This document shows positions 22,088 through 32,119 of a stretch of DNA of 64,000 nt, piece by piece (the stretch's first letter is position 1; each line of letters begins with the position of its first letter). The translations under genes were made by a program, and so were the position numbers. The stretch lies in contig NW_017265138.1 of assembly GCF_001638985.1 (NCBI RefSeq), positions 1,116,001 through 1,180,000 on the forward strand, written 5' to 3'. The stretch comes from Phycomyces blakesleeanus NRRL 1555(-) (lineage: Eukaryota > Mucoromycota > Mucoromycetes > Mucorales > Phycomycetaceae). The notes beneath the pieces were generated by a model. That model was not told the origin of the DNA. It searched no databases and saw only the letters and a program-made list of their open reading frames with translations.

Positions 22088-25000
22088 ATGTCCACAATTC
22101 CTGAACTCTACAACGAAAAGTGCCATTGTGCTGGATGTAGTCAGAACGATCCTGGTTATAGTTTTGTTGCCAGAAGAACTGCTCAACATCATAACAAAAG
22201 AGCAAGACTAAATGCCATAAGATGTGAAAGGGGTACAATATTTGAATTTATTTAATTGTATTGTAATCCATGAAATAACGTGTTGTAATAGACATGTCTA
22301 CCCAAAGAAATATGATGGATGTTGATGATGAACGTAAGGTTTATTTAATTCAGATACTGTTAGATATTAACCAAGTGTTATATTCTAAATGTAGCTATCT
22401 TAACCCATCAACCCGGAGCCCTAGAAGAATTGTACACTCAGACAAACTCACCTGTTTGGGAAGGAGCTTCAATGTCTGACACTGAAGACGTTTCCGTTAC
22501 TAATGATGCGATCAGCAATGGCAACAATAATGACAGTGGAAGCAACAGCAATGAAATCAGTGAAGACGAAAGCGAAGACAATGTTATTGAGCTCGACAAC
22601 AATGAATTGAATAGTGAAGGTCAGTTAGTGTTAAAAATTTAAAAAAAAAAGCGTTAATTTTTTTTTATAATAGATCCTTTTGCCACCCCCAATATGCCCC
22701 AGAACCCAGTGCACAGGTTTATTGCTACTTTTGTGGTGATGTTCGCTTCCCACTATGTGGTTGACAAGGGCGCTGTTGTCTTGATTGAGTTCATCAACAA
22801 GCTTTTGACAATTTACGAGCAGGATTTCCAACTGCCCTTGAGCCTTCCTGGTCTTCAGCACATGACAGGTTTCTCAGCCATGACCAAAGGCATAAAGATA
22901 TTTGTTGTGCATCAGGATTGTCACAAGGTGTACGAACAAAGTGCATCTGTCCCGTCGCATTGTGATTTTGTAAAGCTTGGTGCATGCTCGTCTTGCAACT
23001 GCCAATTGATGAAAACATCAGCATTGGGTGCTTTGGTGGCCAAGCATTCATACTTGTATCAGTCCGTTGTTAATACTTTACAAATGTTTTTTCTTCATCC
23101 AGGATTTGAGAATAAAATTAGACATTGGAATCACGAGCTGAAGATGGTAGATACGATGTGTGACATATACGATGGTGCCATGTGGAAGGAGCTCAAAGAC
23201 AAAGATGGCGTGCAATTCACAAAGGATTCGCGTTCATTAATGTTGACTCTCAACATTGACTGGTTTCAACCTTTTGATAACGTCATGCACTCGACTGGTG
23301 CCATATACCTGGTAGTAAACAATCTGCCTCACAATGAAAGATACAAGCCAGAGAACACACTTCTTGTAGGATTGATGCCTGGCCCAAAGGAACCCAAATC
23401 CGAAGAGATAAACCATTATCTCTGGCCTATGGTAGATGATCTGATAAGATTGTATGAGGGACTGGCAATCTCAACTTTTGAGTGTCCTAGTGGTGTCTGC
23501 GTCAGTGCCGCATTGATGATAATGGCCTGTGACATCCCGGCAGCAAGAAAGACAAGTGGTTTCACCTCGCACAACAGTACATGCGCATGTTACAAGTGCA
23601 ACAGACATTTCCCTCACTTGGAAAACGGTGTCAATGTTGACTTTTGTGGGTTTGACTTCTCTCGGTGGGTGTTTCGTGACAGTGTAGAGAACAGGTTGCA
23701 TGCTGAGGAGTAGGAAAGTGCTAGTACCCCCTCAGAAAGGCATCGGCTGGAGGTTGAAAATGGTGTTCGATGGTCGCAGTTGCATCGCCTTGGATACCTT
23801 GATCTAGTACGTGGAACGATCATTGATCCCATGCATAATTTATTCCTGGGAACGCCTAAAAGATTGATGGATCGTTGGATCAAAGACGAAGACATTCAAG
23901 ATGGCGATTTTGCGGCAATGCAGAAGACTGCAGAAACAATAATTGTGCCTGGTGGATACACCTCTTTGAACTCGAAAATAGGAAAGCAGCTTTCGTATAT
24001 GAAGGCAGACGTGTGGAAGTCATGGGTGCTTGTATACTCACCAGTTCTGTTGAAAGATGTTCTTGCAAAAGACAGATTCAAAAACCGGATTAACTTTGTT
24101 GATGCATGCTGCCTGTTGATCAAGCCAACGATCACGTTTGATGAAGTCAACACTGCCCATCAGTTTCTTCAAACTTTTTGCACCAGATGTGATGAGCTGT
24201 ACAACGCCAAAATCCTCACCTGTAATATGCACCTACACCTTCATCTTCGAGATACAATTCGTGATTTTGGACCAGTGTACGGTTATTGGCTATTCGGGTT
24301 TGAGCGGTTTAACAGGTTGTTAAAAAATTTGAAGACAAACAGGAAGATCGGGTTTGAAGAAACATTTATGAAGAAATTTATTAAAGATGTGCACAAAGAC
24401 GATCTTGTCAACAGTTTCCTTCAGAGTACCCGCCAGACATCTGCATTTCCTCTCCTTACCAAACTCACTTCTTCCTTTACACCCACCACCATTCCATCCA
24501 TCCGTCAACGTACCTTCCACATACAGTCATTTGTCGAGGCTTCTGAAGATCCAAATGTACTTGTAAAAGGCAACGAACCTCTCCCTCCTTCCGCATTCCC
24601 TCTATCATTAAAATCCGCTACCACAATGAGTGACATTCACTATGTTCATCTCTTACAATACTATAAAGCTGTGTACAACAATGAACAATTAGTTCACTTT
24701 CAACAAGCATCGGAATCACCATACTTTGTTGACAATACAATTACCCTGTTGAAATACATCAACATCCTTGGGCAGGTCTACAAGGGTAAAGGTGAATCTG
24801 GAAGCCGTGGCTCTCTTGTACAAGCAAAGTTCATTAGAAGTACTGGTGAGCATATCATCGCATACACGGGTCAAATACAGTACATTTTCACCCATTCTTT
24901 CACTCCTCCACCCACCTCTTCATCCCTTACTCCCTTGCTCCGCACCCATTGCCGCCCAACACAACTTCTTCACAATTCTTAACATACTTTTGCATTTATC

Positions 25001-25201
25001 AAATGGTACACACCCAAAAATGATAAATCACAAGAGTATGAACACATTGAAACCTGCTTTCCAACATTTTCTTCTGACGATTTCCAATGTGTATTGCCAG
25101 TGCATAGAATTATGTTAGAAGTAGCAACTGCTGAGCACACAACACACAGAAAAGTAAAAAAGATGCTAGTCATTCCTTTGCCAAAAAAACAATACATTTA
25201 A
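22088..25201 (+). pseudogene. Gene B of C-A-B element, copy 2: tnp2/CACTA-like transposase
   Basis: It starts at ATG 22088 with a zinc-like CHCAGC motif and TAQHH. Short exons follow (MMDVDDE; acidic SEDESEDN). The main exon starts near 22676 (MPQNPVHRFIATFVVMF). The core shows NIDWFQPFD (first Asp), GLMPGPKEP, MACDIPAARKTSGF (second Asp), CACYKC, then IIDPMHNLFLGTPKRLMD. The C-terminus contains HLHLHLRDTIRDFGPVYGYW and ends LVIPLPKKQYI at 25201. Only two lesions were found: TAG at 23711, where a Trp is expected after HAEE, and a frameshift in a C/T-rich run near 24930. It is the best preserved B copy and faces gene A, whose stop lies 132 bp away. Confidence 0.85.
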
Positions 25202-25332
25202 AAAATAATAAAATTATAACTCCCTTTTTTAAAGGCACACAGAAAAGAATAATCATAGTGTTTGTATTTGTTGGTACGTTTATCATTGTCAGATGGAGGA
25301 TGTGGAGGATGTAGAGGATAAGAAAACAAAAT

Positions 25333-26617
25333 TTATTGAAACTCATCTCTAAAAGCCCAGTGAGAGAGAAGGGACATCAATCTAGGCAGGACTGCTAAAA
25401 CAGCATCTCTACCAAAGGACCTCTTCAACATCTGACATGAATTGAAGTCCATGCAATTACGTATAAAATCATCAACAACTGCAAGAAAGTGATTGTACTA
25501 AATACAAATAAGTGATTAATCAAAGTTCTGTTTCATTTAAATCCATAAAAAACAAAAAAAAAGCTATATACAATAATGTAAACAAAAGAAATTACCTCAT
25601 CACTTCTCCAACTTGGACGCACTGTACAAATCGCACAGTTGCTCGAGACTCTAGGCATATCATCTTCAGATTCATCCTCAGACATGGCTTCTTTCTGTAA
25701 GAGTCCGTTGCAGCTCTTACCTACCTTCACATCAATTTCAGTCTTGAATGTATAGTAGGTCAGCTCACTACAGTCAAAATGCTAGTTTATAAATGTATTA
25801 ATATGAATACATTTAATTTGCAATCAAAATATACTTCTAACATACATCAGTCTCTCGACCTGCTTTTCTTGACCAAGAATTTGTCTTTTTGCGCGCTTCA
25901 TATGATTCCTTGACTTGGTGTCTCGTTCCACAAAAGTTTGTATAGATACAATTGCTAATATTGGCCTGTCAAACACTAGTCCCAACAACCTTTGGAGCCA
26001 GGTATGCATGAAGGTCATGCATCAGCTGTCTGTTAGGTGGAAGTCTGTAATCAACATTAACATCTCAACTACGCTTGCTGTTGTTAGCTGCAACTGGTTC
26101 CGGCTTATTTGATTTGAAGTTGTGTTTCTTCAACTCTTCTCGGATAAGAGCCTATACTTAGTGTGAAATATTATGTTGATGAACTACTGTACATCTTAAC
26201 ACTTACTAAAACTCTAGTGCGATCCTGTTTACTAAGTTCACCAGCGTTTGCACCAGTAAGAACCACTGCACCAACAGAAGGAGCAACAGAAGGAGCAACA
26301 GAAGGAGCAGCAGAAAAGATATCAAAAAAAGCCTCAGAAGGTGTTGTATACCAATCCAGAGTAGAACTAATGGAAGAAGCTGCGAAAGGGACAGAAGCAG
26401 AAGCAGATATAGTGGTAGGAGCAATAACTGCAAGAAGTTCTCCAGAGGCATCAGCAACACTATCAAGTATTTCCAATGAATCTTTGTTCCCCTTGATGAC
26501 AATGCCAATGTTTGAATCCATGGTCTTGAGACTTTCCTCTATAGCAGTGAGCCTTCTTAAAAGCTCAGTATATTCCGGGGATGGAGCCGGGGCAATTGAC
26601 TGACGATTGTTAACCAT
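25333..26617 (-). pseudogene. Gene A of C-A-B element, copy 2
   Basis: Exon 1 starts at 26617 (MVNNRQSIAPAPSPEYTELL) with a helix LTAIEESLKTMDSNIGIVIKG, like exon 1 of copies 1 and 3. It ends at a GTAAGTG donor after DRTRVL near 26213. A Ser/Ala/Pro-rich stretch with repeated APSV units precedes the donor. The next exon has SW(stop)DVNVDYRLPPNRQL and CIYTNFCGTRHQ, matching copy 1. The third exon ends VRPSWRSDE (25597). The last exon (YNHFLAVVDDFIRN) ends at TAA 25335-25333. Stops at the conserved Trp (TGA) and after GTSV make the gene inactive. Confidence 0.65.
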
Positions 26618-26944
26618 GGTCTGAAAGCTATCTAATAAACTGTTATATATGAGTTGATTGTTAATTATATTTGTTTTATATATTTATTCATTGTATATAT
26701 AGAGTGTTATTAACATACAAAAGAAGTTAGGTGTTAAGTGAAAGAATAAAGTATAGTTAATGGAAAGATGGTAAAAGTAAAAGCAAGAACCCATTTATTA
26801 TATTACACTTGTTGCTGTAAATACTCAGGATTTCTTTAATACACGTATCTCTATTAATACTTCCTGGAATTAATGGGGTGCAAATCGGCTTTGAACATGC
26901 TTTTTTCAACTTAATCCAATATATGATTTCTGTCTTTTGGCCTT

Positions 26945-27890
26945 TTGGCCCTTTGGTCTTTTGTTCTTTTTGTTTTTTTTTTCATTTACAAGTTTTCTCT
27001 CTTCTCTCTCTTTCCAACATTTATTATATTCACAGACTTTCTTGGTAAGATATCTTCTTCTTTAATATTATATATATATATAACTAAAATGATAATAATT
27101 GTTTTCTATTACTACAGACACTCGCATTTTGTTACCTTCTGATACATCTCCTTCACAATGTCCATCCGGATTAGCTAAGGTTAGTAAATATACTTTATGC
27201 TGTCATCCTATAAAATTATTCTGACCTTTTCCTTTCTTTCGTATAGGCCATATCGTCGAAATTACTCTCTACTATTAAACATGGTTATGAACACGGTAAT
27301 ATTTTATTTTATTTCAATCTATCTCTTTTTAATAAGCACACAGCTTAACATAATTTCTATTATAGATGAACCTCTCTCTCATGAGCACATCGCAAATCAA
27401 GAACTTTCATTTCATACAAGTGTCATTGACATGGTAATTTTTTTTTGTACATATAACAATATTATTTATTTTGTATATTAATGTATATCATTTACTGAAG
27501 ACAATATTAGCATCTCCTATATACTCTCTTGGTCTGCAAATAAATCCTTTTGCTTTGGGTAGGTAAATGAAATATTTTACTACACAGTTCACAAAAAATA
27601 ATTTTTTTTCAGCATTTTTATAGCCAAATAAAGTATATTGAGTACTATGGTTTGCATTCATGACGCCTTTTCTTTTTGTCTCTGGTAAGCTATTATATTG
27701 CAAGCATAATTATATATATATATTCTTAATATCCACGATTTCTTGTTCAAACAGCTAATACTTTTCTAATTTCATAGAACAACCATTTACAAGCAAGCAA
27801 CACACAACTGGACTTTTCTCTGGGAGATATTGTTTGGAGAATACTTGTTTTATCAGAATATTGGTCATTTCAAATTGTATAACAGATAGA
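26945..27890 (+). CDS. Gene C of C-A-B element, copy 2 (mini-exon gene, uncertain ends)
   Basis: Very short exons with consensus GT...AG borders: 27118-27179 (62 nt), 27247-27295 (49 nt), 27366-27433 (68 nt) and 27501-27562. They are preceded by an exon ending TTTCTTG|GTAAG at 27044. Joined in one phase they are open and read LLPSDTSPSQCPSGLAK, then AISSKLLSTIKHGYEH, then DEPLSHEHIANQELSF, then TILASPIYSLGLQINPF. The paralogue at 47.6-48.7 kb has the same 49- and 68-nt exons and a similar protein, so the frame is under or was under selection. No start codon is certain; the upstream exon is hydrophobic (FVLFVFFFIYKFSL). A further possible exon lies at 27781-27888. No known domain is recognised. 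Confidence 0.5.
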
Positions 27891-27990
27891 ACACTAGCTA
27901 GAATGTTTCTGAATATTAAATATAACTACTGTACTATAAATCTAAGAATATTCTTTTCTTTCTAATAAAAACAAAATAAACCAATAATTA

Positions 27991-28445
27991 TTATAAATAA
28001 ATTAAAGATTGGAGAAGTGTATGGAAGCAAACAGTACAAGAAGAAGTCTCTAAGATTGGATAAAATAAATTCAAATACAACAAAACCCTGTAAAAACTGG
28101 CATATCCATAAATTAAACAATGTAAAAACTGACATATCCATATAATCGATTTTTCATTTATTGTTCTTTTAATTGGAAAGCAGTAGAATGATTACAATAA
28201 AACGTAATTCTGAGTTGCCGTTTTAGTGCATGTGATAAAAACCCATATACAGAAAATGCAAACACATTCTACTATCCTGCTGTTCTGACTTTTTCCTATG
28301 TTCGAAAGTTAGTCTTACTACCTATGAGTAAGTCAGCTTCATACACTTGTAAAAACTATCTGATCGCATCGTAAAACCTAGTCTTTTCACATAATTAATT
28401 ATAGTTTTACACATAAGAAAACCACACTTCTTTTCCAGTGAGACT
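27991..28445. other. AT-rich spacer, nothing recognised
   Basis: There is a small direct repeat (TGTAAAAACTGxCATATCCATA near 28091 and 28123). Nothing else was seen. Confidence 0.4.
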
Positions 28446-29034
28446 TGACTCAATATACTTAGATAATCAAATAAGTAAAATATCAACAGCATTAAATATT
28501 AAGAGAACTTGTTGTCAGAAAATAAGATAAAAAAAAATTCATATTTATTAAATGCAAATATTGTAATATTTATAGTTTTGCAATTGACTTGTTGAATAAT
28601 TAAATAAATAAAATTATTAAAAAAAATATAATAAAGATTGTGTAATTGATAATCTATTAAATGTGATTTGTTCTTTATTATCATTAAATCCAAATAAAAT
28701 AATATAGTTATTAAGTCATAATCATAAAGATAATTATGATTGTAAGAATATATAATAATAATAAAAATAATATTAATTCCAAGTTGATTCATTCAGTTAA
28801 ATATAGTGAGAAAATAAGATATGATGTGTGGTTGCCTGAAGTTATTGTTGACAGAATGATGCCTTTTCATTGTATTTATTGGTGTTTTGCTCTACGAATA
28901 GAAAAATTGCTTTCTATTCAGTCTTGGCCACTGTTGGAAAATCAAAAAAAATAATAATAATAGAATATAATTTTCTAGAATTACAAAGAATTCTATATTA
29001 TCACCGCACTGCCAGACAACCAAAATTTTTGTTA
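28446..29034 (-). repeat. tRNA-linked repeat, copy 1 (upstream of tRNA-Lys)
   Basis: On the minus strand it begins TAACAAAAATTTTGGTTGTC at 29034, 43 bases upstream of the tRNA-Lys 5' end. It runs through AATTCTAGAAAATTATATTC, AGAAAGCAATTTTTCTATTC and AACTTCAGGCAACCACACAT to AGTATATTGAGTCAAGTC at 28446. It is homologous to 40159-43085 (with insertions) and 54321-55113. No long open frame is present. It has the same orientation relative to the tRNA as the other two. Confidence 0.85.
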
Positions 29035-29076
29035 CCTGCGAATAATTTGTATTAAACCCCGTCATAAAATAAAAGT

Positions 29077-29149
29077 GCCCGGCTAGCTCAATCGGTAGAG
29101 CGTGAGACTCTTAATCTCAAGGTTGGGGGTTCGACCCCCCCGTTGGGCT
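29077..29149 (+). tRNA. tRNA-Lys (CTT)
   Basis: A full cloverleaf fits: acceptor GCCCGGC with GTTGGGC, D arm GCTC/GAGC, anticodon stem TGAGA/TCTCA with loop CTCTTAA (anticodon CTT), and T arm GGGGG/CCCCC with TTCGACC. There is no intron. The 73rd base is T, where Lys tRNAs usually have G, so function is likely but not certain. Confidence 0.9.
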
Positions 29150-29176
29150 ATTTAATTCTTTTTTGTTTCGTACCTA

Positions 29177-29249
29177 TTGTGTCGTTCCTGATCTAGGCTA
29201 TTGTCATTTTCGATCTGGGTTGTTCTTCCTGTCAGAGTTGACATTGGTG
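29177..29249 (-). repeat. Remnant of gypsy-type LTR end, 3' of tRNA-Lys
   Basis: It reads TGTCGTTCCTGATCTAGGCT and a second related block (TTTTCGATCTGGGTTGTTCTTCC), i.e. the inverted 3' end of the gypsy LTR family, about 30 bp after the tRNA 3' end. Confidence 0.6.
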
Positions 29250-29611
29250 TGTCGTTCCTGATCTGGGATGGTCTTCCTTTTACTATAGCAAAGTCAAAAG
29301 GTCAAACCCACTGGGGATCGGAGAGTATATGTAAAATCGAAGAGAGGATAAAAGGTCCTTTTTATTGATAGGAATTGAATTGTCTTATATAGTTTTCTAA
29401 ACTAATACTGCGCATTATCCGCAGTAAACTATTATACTCTATTTAATTACAAGAGAAGTCCTTTTACTGCGGTTGATGCTCAGAAGATGTTACTGTGGTT
29501 AATCTTTACAAGACATTACTGCGGTTCGTTATCTATGAGGTATCTTTGACATACAGAACTGCTGCGGTCAATTATCCCGATTTCTCGGATTCATCAAAAT
29601 AATGTCCGACA
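29250..29611 (-). repeat. 3' LTR of gypsy element G1
   Basis: 362 bp, with ends TGTCGGACATT...GGAACGACA on the minus strand, the same length as both LTRs of G2. The last residues of the pol frame extend into it. Confidence 0.93.
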
Positions 29612-32007
29612 TCACCCCCTCTCGAAACTGTTGATCGTCCTCGGTCAACTCTGGTAGACTCTATCATCGAGAACGGCAAGGTGGAAGAGGAATCTATGGC
29701 CAGATCACGTCGCATATTGTTACGAGCAGCGGTCGGGTGATACCAGGTGCGGTCGAAATCGTCGGATTTGGCTATTTTGAGGCGGTCAGCATGAACCCAA
29801 GAAGTATAAGGGACACCTTCCATTGTTGTGAGCTTGTATATATTCTTATCGAAATTTTTATCTACTACAATATATGGGCCCATCCAGTTATATTCTAGTC
29901 CAAATTTGTTTTCATGCCGCAACAACAAATGTTCACCGATTGCGAACTGATGAGGTTTCATGATCGAATCCCATCGTTCCTTGTCTTGTTGGCTGTTGGC
30001 GGTTACTCGAGCGTCAGCATTTTTGCGAGCCTGTTGGAGATTACGAAGAAAAGGGATAGCGCCATCGGATACGAGGGTCGGGTCGTCAGGGATAGATGTA
30101 TCCATAAATGGACGTAGGGGATCGCCAGGAATACGAGGTTCGCGGCCATAAGTCAAGAAAAATGGACTGAACCCAGTTGTACGATGCTTTCTGATTCGGC
30201 AAGCCCAAAGTGCTGTTTCCAGATATTCGTCCCACCGGTGAATGGCACCATGTACATATTTACGTAACATCTGTTTAAGAACACCATTTAACCTTTCACA
30301 TTTTCCATTAGTACGTGGGTGAAATGCTGAGGTTAATTTATGATGGAGCTTAATTTTCTTAATGTAAAAGCTCAAAATATGTGACATAAAGTTTGCACCA
30401 CGATCTGTCAGAATTTCGTCTGGGCAACCAAAACGCATGACTATTTCTTCGTACAAAAAGTTGGCGATGGCTTCGCCCGTAGCAGCAGGAACAGCACGTG
30501 CAATTGGCCAATTCGTAGCGTAGTCGACGGCAACCAAAATCCATCGATTTCCGTTGATTGTAGTGGGAAGTTCTCCAATGAAATCGAGATGCCAACGAGA
30601 GAAAGCAGGGGGGATATCCAATGGTTCCAAAGGGGCATGGTGTATGTTGCGTTCTGCGTTTGAGGCCAATTGACATTGATGACATTTCGATAACCATTCT
30701 TGAATTTGACTTCTCATGGCTGGCCACCACCAACGCTTCTTCATTAAATCATACACCGTTGTTTCTCCAGCATGTCCGAAACCATTGTGGAAATTATTTA
30801 CTAAGTCTGCACGCTTGGCAAACAGTGCAAAACGAATTTCTTGTACCGTGTCACCTATTTTAACGAGACGGAAAACCTTTTGGTCGTGGACCACAAACTT
30901 ATTGCGTTGCCGATGGAGTAATTCTTTTATGTCTTCTGGCCATTCATCTTCTTTTCGTGCATAAAATTTTGGCCAGTCGGACGTTTGTGAGTCTGGTATG
31001 GTGTACAGGTATTCTGGTTCCATTGATTTAATTAATGTTGCATCGTATTCTGGGCCATCGAGACGAGAGAGCACATCAGGGACACCATTGTCTTTGCCCG
31101 GTTTGTATTGAATTATCGGGTCGTACAGCTCGAATTCAGAAATCCACCTTATCAGGCGAGGCGTGGGCTTAACCTGACTGCGAAAATACTTGAGTGGTAA
31201 GTGATCGGTGAATACAGTGAACGGTTTTCCTTCGATCATGCAGCGCCAAGTACGCAAGGCATGTAGAATACCGAGTAACTCGCGCTCTTGAGCAGGATAC
31301 GATCTTTCGGCAGGGGAGAGTTTTTTCGATTCGAACGCTAATGGTTTCCAACTTCCGTTTTCGTCTTCTTGCATTAATACGGCACCAACACCAAAATCTG
31401 AAGCATCTGTTTCAATGCGGAATGGTTTATCCATGTCTGGGGCAAGTAATACAGGTGCAGTACTCATTTTCTCTTTTAGTAAATCGAAACTTTCCTGGCA
31501 TGTCTCCGTCCAAACGATAGGCCGTCGTTTTGGTCCTGTCCCTTTAGTTAAGTCTGTTAAGGGCGCAGCGATTCCAGCAAACCCAGGGATGAAGCGGCGG
31601 TAGTGCTGTGCAAGGCCAATAAATTGTCTAACTTCTTGTACATTTGTTGGCGGTGTCCATTCTTTTATAGTCTTTACTTTGTCTGGCGATGGTAAGATGC
31701 CTTGCGCAGATACGTTGAATCCAAGGAAAGTTAGTTCGTTTTTGTTAAATTCGCATTTTTTAAGGTTGGCAATTAATTTCGCTTCACGTAGTCGGTTTAA
31801 CACATGTCGTACATGTTCTTCGTGTTCTTCTGGTGTCGTGCTAAAGATTAGGATATCATCCAAATAGACTAAGGCAAACTTATCCAAACAATCTCCAAGA
31901 ACTTTGTTCATAAGATGCTGAAACGTCGGTGGGGCATTGGTGAGACCAAAGGGAAGAACCAGAAACTCGTATTGGCCATATCGGGTGTTAAAGGCGGTTT
32001 TTGGCAC
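29572..32007 (-). CDS. pol: Ty3/gypsy Pol, partial (RT-RNaseH-integrase)
   Basis: An uninterrupted frame of 811 residues begins within the reverse transcriptase palm (VPKTAFNTRYGQYEF) at the gap edge. It contains YLDD (RT active site), ETDASDFG (RNase H), and the integrase HHCC finger (HNGFGH...CHQC). Next come HLDFIGELP (first Asp), LTDRGANF (second Asp) and GKCERLNG (Glu), then a GPY-type module (NWMGPYIVV). No chromodomain is seen. Compared with G2 it keeps Arg, Gly or Pro where G2 has Cys, His, Gln, Ser or Leu, so it is the less mutated copy. It is truncated by the gap, not by a biological break. It would act in cytoplasmic particles and then the nucleus. Confidence 0.95.
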   Translation of the reverse strand: MPKTAFNTRYGQYEFLVLPFGLTNAPPTFQHLMNKVLGDCLDKFALVYLDDILIFSTTPEEHEEHVRHVLNRLREAKLIANLKKCEFNKNELTFLGFNVSAQGILPSPDKVKTIKEWTPPTNVQEVRQFIGLAQHYRRFIPGFAGIAAPLTDLTKGTGPKRRPIVWTETCQESFDLLKEKMSTAPVLLAPDMDKPFRIETDASDFGVGAVLMQEDENGSWKPLAFESKKLSPAERSYPAQERELLGILHALRTWRCMIEGKPFTVFTDHLPLKYFRSQVKPTPRLIRWISEFELYDPIIQYKPGKDNGVPDVLSRLDGPEYDATLIKSMEPEYLYTIPDSQTSDWPKFYARKEDEWPEDIKELLHRQRNKFVVHDQKVFRLVKIGDTVQEIRFALFAKRADLVNNFHNGFGHAGETTVYDLMKKRWWWPAMRSQIQEWLSKCHQCQLASNAERNIHHAPLEPLDIPPAFSRWHLDFIGELPTTINGNRWILVAVDYATNWPIARAVPAATGEAIANFLYEEIVMRFGCPDEILTDRGANFMSHILSFYIKKIKLHHKLTSAFHPRTNGKCERLNGVLKQMLRKYVHGAIHRWDEYLETALWACRIRKHRTTGFSPFFLTYGREPRIPGDPLRPFMDTSIPDDPTLVSDGAIPFLRNLQQARKNADARVTANSQQDKERWDSIMKPHQFAIGEHLLLRHENKFGLEYNWMGPYIVVDKNFDKNIYKLTTMEGVPYTSWVHADRLKIAKSDDFDRTWYHPTAARNNMRRDLAIDSSSTLPFSMIESTRVDRGRSTVSRGGDVGHYFDESEKSG

Positions 32008-32019
32008 ATCTGAGTCTGA

Positions 32020-32119
32020 NNNNNNNNNNNNNNNNNNNNNNNNNNNNNNNNNNNNNNNNNNNNNNNNNNNNNNNNNNNNNNNNNNNNNNNNNNNNNNNNN
32101 NNNNNNNNNNNNNNNNNNN
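32020..32119. other. Assembly gap (100 N)
   Basis: Exactly 100 N, a conventional placeholder for a gap of unknown length. The left edge lies inside gypsy element G1 at a position where G2 continues without a break. The right edge is unrelated sequence. Confidence 0.98.

Larger units (their letters stand above)
22088..27990 (-). mobile_element. C-A-B element, copy 2
   Basis: Gene order is B (plus), A (minus), C (plus), the mirror image of copy 1. The 3' end of C is followed by an AATAAA-containing tail (about 27930-27990) that resembles the tails of copies 1 and 4. Outer ends are approximate. Confidence 0.65.
29250..32019 (-). mobile_element. Ty3/gypsy element G1, 3' half (5' half in gap)
   Basis: The 3' LTR is followed on the minus strand by the 3' two thirds of pol, then cut by the assembly gap. 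It is almost identical to element G2 (34197-39602). The polypurine tract GAGAGGGGGTGA lies immediately inside the LTR at 29612-29623. The missing gag, protease and start of RT would be expected in the gap. Confidence 0.93.

Noticed and set aside
26206..26508. Leucine-rich minus-strand frame
   Set aside because: It is an alternative frame of the Ser/Ala/Pro-rich exon 1 of gene A copy 2.
28446..29034. Interpreting the tRNA-linked repeat as a solo LTR
   Set aside because: It lacks TG...CA ends and target duplications, and its tRNA-proximal end starts TAACA.
29914..31867. Plus-strand open frames of 60-84 codons across the gypsy pol region
   Set aside because: They lie antisense to a long conserved pol frame and recur at the same positions in G2, so they are shadows.
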